A stretch of DNA of 64,000 nucleotides from Heloderma charlesbogerti (taxonomy: Eukaryota > Chordata > Lepidosauria > Squamata > Helodermatidae): positions 806,001 through 870,000 of the forward strand of contig JANEZZ010001909.1 of NCBI GenBank assembly GCA_026122225.1, given 5' to 3'. The number at the start of each line of letters is the position of its first letter. The first letter of the stretch is position 1. Shown here piece by piece: positions 17,075-29,000 of this stretch. The position numbers and the translations under genes are program-made. The notes under the pieces were generated by a model that made no database searches, was not told the DNA's origin, and saw only the letters and a program-made list of their open reading frames with translations.

Positions 17075-20000
17075 GTAAGTCGGCTTCTCTGTGGTAGCAT
17101 TTTAAGAGTTGGAAGGTACTCAGAGGTCATGTAGTCCAACCTCCCCTTGCTTGAGGCAGGAATAGGAACGTAGGAAGTAAGATTCCAGTCCTCATGGTTC
17201 TGAATATAGCGCTGATTTAAATAGGAACTTAGGAAGCAGCCGTATACTGAGTCTGAGTCAGCCTCTTGGTCCATCTAGCCCTGTATTGTTGACACTGATT
17301 GGCAGCAGCGGCTGTCCAGGGTTTCAGGCAGGATTCTTTCCTAGCCCTACCTGGAGAAGCTGGGAATTGAACCTAGGACCTTCTGCATGCAGAGCAGGAG
17401 CCCTACCACTGACCTACCGCCCCTCCAAACACAGGAATCTGCAGTACGCCTGAAACGGCTGGCTACCCAGCCTCTGTTTAAATACCTCCAGCAGAGAGCC
17501 CACCACCTCCTGAGATAGACTGGCTGTAGAACAGCTCTAAGCGATAGGAAGTTTGCTGCAATGTCACTCAGAGGCAGACGTCCTCTGACTGCGGAGGGTT
17601 CATCCATTTGCTCTCATTGCTGATGGTCCAGTTCTTAAATTTTGTGCCTGTGTTTAGCGCTGTTCGTGTTGATTGTCCCCAGCGTCTGGATTCTGGTTCT
17701 TTACAAGGGGGATCTTTTTAAAAAAGAAGAAATCATGATACATGTTCTCTACTCTGTATGAGCGTGTCTAATCCTTTGTTGTTGTTGTTGCTAATGCTAT
17801 CTGAACAGGTGGCCATCGCCATGTGGCACAGAGTTCCACTGGTGCAGTATGCATTTGAGCGAAGAAGTGCTTCCTTTCTTTAATCCAGAACTACTGCCCG
17901 TCAGTTTCTTGCGGGGGTGGGGTGGGGTCATTCTGGCCTGGTGTCCCTTGTTTGTTCCAGCTTGTAGCCCGTGGTGGCCTGTAACACAGCTTAATCTGGG
18001 TCAGGTTGAGGGGCTGATCCAGATAGTCTGGCATTTGGGCAGAGAGTGGGCATCCTGCAGCTGGTTATTAGCAGTGGGTATGATTCTTAACTATTTCTGC
18101 TTCAAAGCCTAAACCCCCTGTAAAGTGACCTTGATTTATTTTTATTTTAAGCATTGGAAGACTGCTTTCCCAAAGCTCAGAGTGGCTTGTTTCCCCGCAG
18201 CCAGCCCATAGCAGGAAAGGAATGTGTAATGACTAGCAATGATGGTTGATGCTCTCCTCTTCCCACATTCATCTCTGAACCTTTCCTTAGTTTGAGTTGT
18301 GCCGGTTGCTAGGTATGCAGATAGGTCTGAGAGGAGGGTGGGGATTGGCGTAATACAGATAGGTCTGAGAGGAGGGCAGGGACTGGTGTAATGCAGGGGT
18401 AGGCAACCTTGTGCCCTCCAAGATGTTTTGGACTTCAGCTCCCATCAGCCCCAGGCAGCATGGCCAATGAACAGGAATGCTGGAGCTGTAGTGTGTAGGG
18501 CACCAGGTTGGGGAAAGGAAGTCCTTATGAAGTCTATTATTATTGGGTTGGATCCAGACTGACTTATGTTTGGAGTACACCCATTGAAATCAATGGAACA
18601 AGTTAGTCATGGCTAATTAAAACCCATTGGTTTCAGTGGGTCTACTCTAAGCATGGCTAAACCTGGATCTAACCTATTATTATTATTATCATCACTATTA
18701 TTAAAACATTATATTTATTGACATTTTCAATATACAGAATTATAACCAGATCATAAGGAACTTCACTCGAAAAAAATGGGAATTGCACACACACATGAAA
18801 CAAAAGCGGAAGGACATAAAACTCATGGCAGAGGGACTTGACACAGAGACAAAAATTACCCAAATAATGTATTTTAAAAAAACAAAAGCAACCCAACCCC
18901 GTCATGGTTCCAGGCGTAACTTAAATTGCTTCCAACTCAACCGAGGACTGTGTTAGAAGAAGAAATACATTTAATAAAATGTATGTTGTTTGGGGATTTG
19001 CTCCTGCTCTCTTTTGGAGAATCGATTTAAGAGGATGGGGAAGGCAAAGCAAGAGCTATTAGAAAAGAATTGTCATTTTCCAGATTCTAAATGGCTGGAA
19101 CCTGACAGGTTTAATGTATTATGATAATAAAAAGCCCTGCTTTCGTTTCTCCAGTCCAGGGTGGATGGCGGTCCATATTGCCTCCTCCTTTTGCTGCCTG
19201 AGTAAACCTGGGGCTTGGGATGATAGGATCCGTAATCTAACACGCCTGGAGGCTGCCAGGTTGACCTAGAGGGCTTATTAAAATGTAACATCCTGCCTTT
19301 TGGACTCCCAGTGCAGTTCTGAGATAATAATTTTTAAACACACAATAACAGCAACACAAGAGGCAGTGCAATCTAAAAGCAGCAGGGGACTCGTTTTAAA
19401 AAAGGGGGAGGAGGCGACGGAAAAGTGGTGGGGAATCAGCCACAATTAACACTAAAAGGAACACAGACAGCTAGTTCAGATCACAGAAACACAGGAAGCT
19501 GCCTTATACTGAGTCAGACCACTGGTACATCTAGCCCGGTATTGTCGACGCTGACTGGCAGCAGCGGCTCTCCAGGATTTCAGGCAGGAATTTTTCCAGC
19601 TCTACCTGGAGATCCTCAGGATCGAACCTGGGACCTTCTGCACACAAAGCAGCTTCTCTGCCACTGAGCCACAGCCCCTCACATCAGACTGTGTCCACCT
19701 AGCTCAGTACTGCCAATGCTGACTGGCAGCAGCTCTCCAGGATTTTGAACTGGAGTCTCTCCCAGCTATACCTGGAGCTGCTGGGGATCGAACCTGAGAC
19801 CTGCATGTTATGCAGGTGCTCTGCTATTGAGTTACAGCCCTTCTCCTAAAAATAAAATAAGATCCTAGTCCTCATGGCTCTTAATATAGCGCTGATTTAA
19901 ATGGGAACTTAGGAAGCAGCCTTATACCAAGTCAGACCCTTCGTCCATCTAGCCCAGTATTGTTGACACTGACTGGCAGAGGCTCTGCAGGGTTTCAGGC

Positions 20001-23000
20001 AGGGTTCTTTCCAAGCCCTACCTGGAGAAGCTGGGGATCGAACCTGGGACCTTCTGCATGCAAAGCAAGTGCTCTACCACTGAATCACAGCCTCTCACAT
20101 CAGACTATATGTCCATCTTGCCCAGTATTGTTGCCCGTCACTGGCAGCTGGTGTCTGCCAGGGTCATCAGCAGAGAAAGGTCTCTCCCATAACTCGCTAC
20201 CCGATCCTTTTCACTGGAGATGCCAGGGGAAAGATGCGCAGCGCCAGCCTAGGAGTATGCCCTGCAGAGTTTGACAAGGCCTACTCCTAAGAAAGCGAGC
20301 AGAGAGGATGGCAGCCTAGAAGGCATCCTACATGGCAAGCTGACACCCAAAAGGCAATAGATGTGATAAGAACATAAGGGCCCTGCTGGATAAGGCCAAG
20401 GGTCCATTTAGTTCAGCATTCTGTTCACACAGCGGCCAACCAGCTTCCCAGGGGAAACCCACAAGCAGGACATGAGTGCAACAGCAGCCTCCCGCCCATG
20501 TTCCCCAGCAACTGGTGTACACAGGCATATTGCCTCGGATACTGGAGGTAGCATGCAGCCATCAGGACTGGGTTTGCACCCCACGCTAACCCACACTCAG
20601 TGGTTGAGTGTGGGTTGTTGTTGAACCGTTGGTTGGCATGTTGTCTGAACCCAGAACATTTTCCGCAGAGTGCCTTGTTAACCCTGCAGTATGGCTTATT
20701 TTTCTCAAACAAGCCACCTTGAGAACCCATGTTTGTTGTTGGATTGTCCAGGGTGGCTATCAAGCCACCCTGTGGAAAATGTCCTGGGTTCAGACAACAC
20801 GTTAACCCCCAGTTCAACAACAACCCACACTCAACGGCAGGGTTAGCGTGTTGTGAGAACAGCCCCATTGATAGCTTTCTTCTCCATGATGCACTTTATG
20901 GAGAGCATTCCGCAAGTAGGGTGCTCTTTCCTTAGTCACTGCCTGCCTTTCTAGGGTGGCCATGTGTCCTGTTTTGCACTGGACTGTCCTCTATTTGAAG
21001 GGCTGTCTGGGCCAAGTCCGGTTGAAAGCAAACGAATGCTAAGAAGGGGGAACGGCGGGGACCCTGAAGTTGTCCGGCCACAGTTACCATCTGGACAGCA
21101 GTGTGAGCAGCAGGCGCACAGGCTATTTGGTCAGTCTCCCCCACTCCACTGAGATGTACTGGGCTTCTGTTTAAATTTGTCTTTCTTTCTAAATATGCAG
21201 CTCGGCGTATAAATGAGCACATGCATCTGTCCTCTTTTTTGGGCAATGCTTAAATGGCCACCCTAGACAACACCCGTAGGATGGCCTCTGAAGAAGATCT
21301 CAGCACTCTGTCCTCAGTCCCAAGCCATGTAGGGCTTGAGGAAACTAGGAAGCTGCCTTATGCTGAGTCAAACCCTTGGTCCATCTAGCCTGGTATTGTC
21401 TACACTGATGGGTAGCAGCGGCTCTCCAGGGTTTCAGGCAGGAGTTTTTCCTGCCTTACCTAGAGATGCCAGGAATCAAGCCAGGGACCTTCTGCATGCA
21501 AAGCAAGCGATCTACCCACTGAGCTCCAGGCCTTCATCTAAACATCAAATAAGATTCTAGTCCTCATGAATTTAAATAGAAACCTAGTAAGCAGCCTTAT
21601 AATGAGTCAGCCCACTGGTCCACCTAGCACAGTGTTGTCTCAAACCAGGGTCCTTCCGCCTGCAAAGCAAGGGGTCTCCCACCAAGCTATGGAGCCTGCC
21701 TTAAAGAGTTAAAACCAGCACTTCGAATTCTGCTGAAAACTGGAACGATATCCAGTGAAGACATTTAAGGATTGGTAGGTTGGGTTCCACCCACGCGTTC
21801 CCTGCCAATGGTCTAGACCAGGGGTGAGCAGCAGATTGACATTGCAGGATGTCTTGCAGGAACTACTTGGTTTGGGGGTAGAACTCCAACTGGTGCAGAA
21901 GACATTGAATAAAAGAATTCTGAGCCCAAAAATTTGGTTTGAGTACCAGAACTGAACAGAGCTCATGGTCCCTCTACACAAAAATCCACGCCAAGCTTTC
22001 TTCATTTGAGCAGTATAATTTAGGCTGGAGTTGGGGAAAGCCATTTTGTTGCTGCTAAAGTTAAATATTGCAGTAGATCAGCAAGAAATCCTTTCTGAAC
22101 TGCAGCAATTCACCCAGAGATCTACCACTAGATCTAGATCCACCTACAGTCTACCCTTTGTCTAGGCTCTAGAAATGGTATTCTGGACCAGCTGAAATTT
22201 CTGAATAATCTTCAAAGGCAGCCCCACGCTCAACCCCTTGTAGTAGACTAGTCTGGAGGTTACTGGAGCCTGGATAAATGCTGGCCAGATTCAATCTCTG
22301 GTGTCTTTGGTATAGTAGGGTTTGGGAAAGACATCAGAGAGCTGCCACCGGTCAGAACACAAAATACTGAGCTACCTGGGCCAACAGTTTAACTCCATGA
22401 TAAGCACTGCTGTGCAGCCGGTAGTGAGCAAAAAGAAGAGGCCCTAATGCTGACCTTCTTTATAAGGGAAATACCCATGTCCTGAACACTGACCATTAGA
22501 TGTTAAGGTCTCACATTTGCTTACTTTTCTATTAATTGGTTGCACCTTGGGCTATGCAGTTTCAGGGGCTTTGGGGGTTGGTGGTCTGGTAGTACTGTAA
22601 CCACTTTAGGGTTATTTTTTATTTAGGGAGGGTATTCCAAACGTAGTGTGCCACCACAGAGATGGTGTATGATGCTCATATGGACCATTTCGCAGGAGAG
22701 AGAGTTTCTTGGACTGTGCGTGTGCCGAATCTCAGACGTGTAGCTGATGCGGAAATCCTTTTACCATTTTAAGGCTACCCTTCATGTTTACTGCAGAAAG
22801 ACCCATGTCTCCCTTTTCCAGACATTGCGAATTATACAGTGTTTTGGCCCACTGGTGTACTGGTTGTCACCTCTCTTGCTAGTACAGAAGTGTCATTACC
22901 ATTTGGGGGCACACTTCACATCCCCTGTGCTGCGGGAGAGATGTACACGTGGCCCATTTGCAGATTTCTGCCCCCTAGTAATAATCAGGGTGCTTTCGAT

Positions 23001-26000
23001 AATGTCTGTAAATTTCAGCTAAGTCATGAGGAAATACCCTGAGAACTGTAATACCCATAACCCAAGTGAATGCATCATTTTATTTATTTATTTCCTCACT
23101 GATTTCTTTAATAGGTTAATATCCTGTGCATCTTGAACCCCTAGGGTTCCCTGGGTAGCAAATGATACAAAGAACAACAAAATCTAAAAACAACAGTCCT
23201 GTATCCCAGCCTTCCCCAACCATGGCTGGCTGGGGGATGCTGGGGCTTGTAGTCCAACACATCTGGAGGGCACCAGGTCAGAGAAGGCTGCTGTATGCTA
23301 ATGGCAAATTCATTCTACCAAATATGTTCCATCTGTAGCCAAAATGGCACCACCCATAAACAACAAGGAGGAATCAGCTGGCTTGAAGGAACCCTGAGAC
23401 TTGGAAAAATATATAACAACAACAAAAAGCCCCACACACTGTTGGAAAAAGAAATTATGGGGGAAACCAACCCTTATAAAACTCAAAATAAGATTGGCAG
23501 CAAAAGCTCCACAGCACCCATAAATCTCATCCCAGTGCCCCAACCAGCCTTCCCCAACCTGGTGCCCTCCAGATGTGTTGGACTACAACTCCCTTCATCC
23601 CCAGCTGGCTGGTGGTGATGGGAGGTGTAGTCCAAAGTCATCCAGAACATCCCAAGGCTGGGAAAATTCAGAGACAATATGCACTCTGAACACTAAAAGC
23701 ATAAAAATGCCTGGGAATATAAAGCCATCTTTGCCTGATACTGAAAAGATATCAGCGTGGGTAGCAGGGAAGCTTCCCCAGGGAAGGCAATGCAAATATC
23801 CTTAATCTTTCAGAGTGTAGTCCAAGCGCAGCAGTCACATACGCAAAACCTGGAATGTGCCGATCAAGACGCATTATGCCACGTACATCATTTCCATTAT
23901 ATAGATGCAGATACATTCCTGAATGCAGAATTACGGCTTTTATTTGATTCGGGGTTTATGGTGAAATTTATTGCACATTTTAAAGCAAACCCATTAACAA
24001 AGGACCGTGGCGATCCAAACAGGTTTATGCCAAAATTGTAGTTGCCGGGTTGTTGAGCTTTGCCGATTTATGATCGCCCCCCCCATCGTTTTGGTTCATT
24101 ATTTGTAAAGAGACAGAGGTCTATGAACCATGCCCAGCGAAATGCACTCCGCAGTGTCAAAGCCAGCTGTTTCTAGCATGATCTTAGGAAATGGGCAAGA
24201 ATGGTTTCCTTGCATACGTACACTGGGAGGCTGCCAAGTGTAGTTGTCAGAAACCGATTTGCAGCAGGTCCAGGACAGACAAAAGAAACTATTGCTCCAC
24301 ACAACAGAAAACTAACCTGTGGAACTCACGGCTGCAAGACTTGATGCCTGCGTGCTTTGGTGGCTTTTAAAAAAAGATTAGACAAGTTAAGAGAGGAGGA
24401 TAGCTCTGATGATGATGATAAGAGAGTGGCTAGCCCTGGGGTGTGTGTATCTTGTCATCCTCCAGGTGTTGTTGGACTGCAAGTCCCATCAGCCCTAGCC
24501 CACACATTCCCTTGGAGATCACTTGTAGACAGGGGACCCCTTCTCTCTCTCTCTCTCTCTGCCACCCCTTTTCTCTCCCCCAACCCCCCAGCAGACTGCC
24601 AAGGAAAGGACAGATTGCTCTTCCCAGAAGTCTGATCTGATCATGTATGGAGGGCTACAACTCCCATCATCCACTGACAGCATTGCTCTGTCTGGAACCA
24701 GCTCTCCAAGGGCTTACCTGACCTTCTTAACTGGAGATGCCAGGATGGAACCTGAGGACGCCTGTGTACGAAGTGTCTGCTCTACCACTGAGCTATGCCG
24801 TTGTTCCTCCCTCCCCCCACTCCACAATCGATGTGACATATAGTCAAGATGCAGGGCCGGCCCTATCATGAGGCAGAGTGAGGTTGTTGCTTCAGGCAGC
24901 AAATGCCGGGAGGCGGCAGCAAAGTGTCGGAAGAGAGAATTGTGTGCCAAGCGACCTGCCCTGCACCCCTTAAGCTAGCCTCTGCCTTCAGGTGTGGTAG
25001 AGAATGCTGTCCCCTCGCCAGTGTTCAAGGAAGATGCAACTGCCAGTCCAGTCACCTTCTGTACAGGGAAGGGGAAGGGTGCTATCTTGTTCTTCACCTC
25101 AGGCACCAAAATGTCTAGAGTCGGCTCTGTTAAGATGCCATCTTGTAGCCCACTCAGAAATTTAACACAGATCTGCAAGACATAGATCTCTAGCACACAT
25201 GTACACAGGGTTTAAAAAAAAATAAAGTAACTTCCCCCACCAAAAAGCAAATGGGCCATGCTGCATCAGACCCAAGGCCTGTCTAGTTCAACGCTCTGTT
25301 TCCCACAGCAGCCGGACAGATCCCTGTGGAGAAACCCACAAGCAGGACATGAGTGCGATACTATACCACCCTCCTCCTCATGTTCCCAGCAATTTCTATC
25401 AAGGGACACGCTGCCCCCGATTCGGGCGGTAATAGAAGGGCTGCGTTTTTACCAGGATGTGTCTCAGGAAACTGGGACCATACTAGGTCAATAGGGACAG
25501 ATATGGGCACATGCCATTCACATTTAGAATGGTTGGGAAATGGCCCCGTGGTCACTGTCCTCGCCATGCCATTCTCTCTGACATTTTAAGGCAGCCCAGC
25601 ACAAGAGACGACCTCCCACGCCAAACACAGCCGTGTCCAGGCCATGTACAGTGGCCCACCAGGGTCTCGGTTAAGAAAAAGCCAGGGGCCTGTCAAGCCG
25701 TACAATATGCGCAGCCTTGAGGCCAGCGTTCAGTCTGGTGTGTTGCGCGTCATGCTGGTCCGTTTTAGGGCGACGCCTTTTGAGGCTGGGTTGAGAAAAG
25801 AGCAGGCGTGAAAGCTCCCAGCTCGAGGAAATTGCGCGCCGTGTCGGAATTTGCCCCCGAGGGTGGAAGTAAAGGACGGGATTGTGTAGCACACAATGAC
25901 CCACTGTGATTCCAAATGTCGCCCCAGAGAGGCTTCTGGGTAGCTCAGCAATGTTCCGCAGCCCCTTCAGCCGTGTTGGTGGCTTTTGCAGAAGGGAACC

Positions 26001-29000
26001 TCCTACGTCGCAGATGGATGGATGAGGGGGTGAGGCGCCGAACAAAAGTCTCTCAAGACAGAGAGCCCAGTTGGGTCTTCCTCTCGAACAAAGGAGCTTT
26101 CTGCACCTCCACCTCATGCCATGGGGCCCTGGGACAATGATTAACCCCACATAGGTCTGCAAGGCCGCCTCTCTCAGTCTTGGCCAGATTCAGCTTGCAG
26201 CATACCTGGGCATCTCTCCAGGGCAACTAATTTCTTTGGGGGTGGGGGGCGGGGTTTACAGTCCCACCGGACACAGCTGTGCTTCAGTCTAAATAAAAAT
26301 AATAGAAAATATAATTAGGGATGATGATGAGAGGAGGAGGAGGAGGAGAACAACAAATACTGACCTCTGGAAGGCTGCACCCGCTGCCTCCTAGGAAGAC
26401 CATCATATCAAGGGGGAGACCAACTTAGCACCATATATTAGCCAGAGACGGAATAGCTGCAGGGGCTTGTTTCACCCTTCCCTGCCAGAAAGAACAGCTA
26501 TGAGAACTTTGAAACTAAGAACTGGTGCCTGAGGTTTTGCTTTTTTCCTCCTCCCTCCCAATCCCTTTTCTTTTTCCATCTGCTCTTTGAGATTGCAAGC
26601 CTGAAAGCAGGGACTCCCTTATTATTCATCTTTGTAAGCTGTGCTGGGAGCCCTGTTTTGGCTGGAAAGCAGAGTTAAAAGCCCTATCAATTAATTTTGT
26701 TGTTGTTGTTCAGTCGTTCAGTCGTGTCCGACTCTTCGTGACCCCATGGACCATAGCACGCCAGGCCTTCCTGTCCTCCGCTCTCTCCCGGAGCGTGCTC
26801 AAGTCCATATTCATTGCATCAGTGATGCTATCTAGCCATCTCATCCTCTGCCGCCCCCTTCTCCTTTTGCCTTCAGTCTTTCCCAGCATCAGGGTCTTTT
26901 CCAGAGAGTTTTCTCTTCGTATTAGGTGGCCAAAATATTGGAGCTTCAGCTTCAGTATCTGTCCTTCCAATGAGCAGTCAGGGTGGATTTCCTTTAGGAT
27001 GGACTGATTTGACCTCCTTGCAGTCCAGGGGACTCGTAAGAGTCTTCTCCAGCACCACAGTTCGAAAGCATCGATTCTTCAGCGCTCAGCCTTCCTTATA
27101 GTGAAAAGAAAATCCGATGCTGTAAAGAACAATATTGTTTAGGAACCTGGAATGTAAGATCAATGAATCAAGGTAAGCTGGAGGTGGTCAAACATGAGAT
27201 GGCAAGATTGAACATCGTCATCTTGGGAATCAGCGAACTAAAATGGACAAGCATGGGCGAATTTAATTCAGGTGACCATCATATCTACTACTGTGGGCAA
27301 GAATCCCTTAGAAGAAATGGAGTTGCACTCATAGTCAATAAAAGGGTGGGAAAAGCAGTACTGGGGTACAATCTCAAAAATGATAGAATCATCTCAGTAC
27401 GAATCCAAGGCAAACAATTCAACATCACAGTAATTCAAGTCTATGCCCCAACCACTGATGCCGAAGAAGCTGAGGTTGATCGGTTCTATGAAGACCTACA
27501 ACACCTTCTAGAACTAACACCAAAAAAAGATGTCCTCTTCATCATAGGGGATTGGAATGCCAAAGTAGGAAGTCAAGAAATCACCGGGATAACAGGCAGG
27601 CATGGCCTTGGTGTACAAAATGAAGCAGGACAAAGGCTAATAGACTTTTGCCAAGAGAACATGCTGATCATAGCAAACACTCTTTTCCAACAGCGCAAGA
27701 GGAGACTCTACTCATGGACATCACCAGATGGTCAATATCGAAATCAGATTGATTATGTCCTTTGCAGCCAAAGATGGAGAAGCTCTATACAGTCAGTAAA
27801 AACAAGACCTGGAGCTGACTGTGGCTCAGATCATGAGCTTCTTGTTGCAAAATTTCAGTTTAAATTGAAGAACGTAGGGAAAACCACTAAACCATTCAGG
27901 TATGACCTAAATCATATCCCTGATGAATATACAGTGGAGGTGAGGAATAGAGTTAAGGGATTAGACCTGATAGACAGAGTGCCTGAGGAACTATGGACGG
28001 AGGTCCGTAACATTGTTCAGGAGGCAGTAACTCAATCCCTCCCAAAGAAAAAGAAATGCAAGAAAGCAAAGTGGCTGTCTGATGAGGCTTTACAAGTAGC
28101 TGAGGAAAGAAGGGAAGCGAAAAGCAAGGGAGAAAGGGGAAGATATATCCAACTGAATGCAGAGTTCCAGAGAATAGCAAGGAGAGACAAGAAGGCCTTC
28201 TTAAATGAACAATGCAAAGAAATCGAGGAAAACAATAGAATGGGAAACACTAGAGATATTTTCAAGAAAATTGGAGATATCAAGGGAACGTTTTGTGCAA
28301 AGTCGGGCATGATAAAGGACAAAGAAGGCAGGGACCTAACAAAAGCAGATGAGATTAAGAGCTAGGTGACTGCCTCCCAGGGCACATCCTGCGGGGCAGT
28401 GGTGGCAGTCCCCAGCTGTTTCTACTGAGCCTCCCCACCCCAGCTATTTCTCTCTCCTCCCATTATGTGCCTCATGGCCTGCCCTGCACCCCCTAAGCAA
28501 GCCTACTGCCCTCAGGTGTAGTGAAGGATGCTGTCCCATTGCCAGATTACACAAGAATTAAAGTATTCTGAGCCCAGGAATGTGTTCTGAGTACTGGAAC
28601 TGAATGGAGCTCATGGTCCTGCCACACAAAACCCCTGAGTACCCCAAGCTTTCTTTGTTTCAGCTTTGGGCCAAGATATCTGAAAGGCCTCCACCTCCCA
28701 TAGGTTGTCATCATCTTTTGAGGCCCTGTTGTATGTCCCACCTCCAAAAGAGATTTGGCTGGTGGGGAAGTGAGATAGGGCCTTTTCTGTGGCAGCCCCC
28801 AGGTTCTCTCCAAAAGGAATTAAGGCTAACACCATTCCTGATGGCGTTTGAGCAGGCAGTGAAGACGTTCCATTTCTGCTTGGCTTTTAACTTGTGATTG
28901 AACATTTTAACTCTGCTCCTTCATTGTTTTAATGTTCTGCTTAAATTCTGTTATTATTCAAACTAATTTTATGTGTTTTGTAAATCACCTTAGGGGGACA

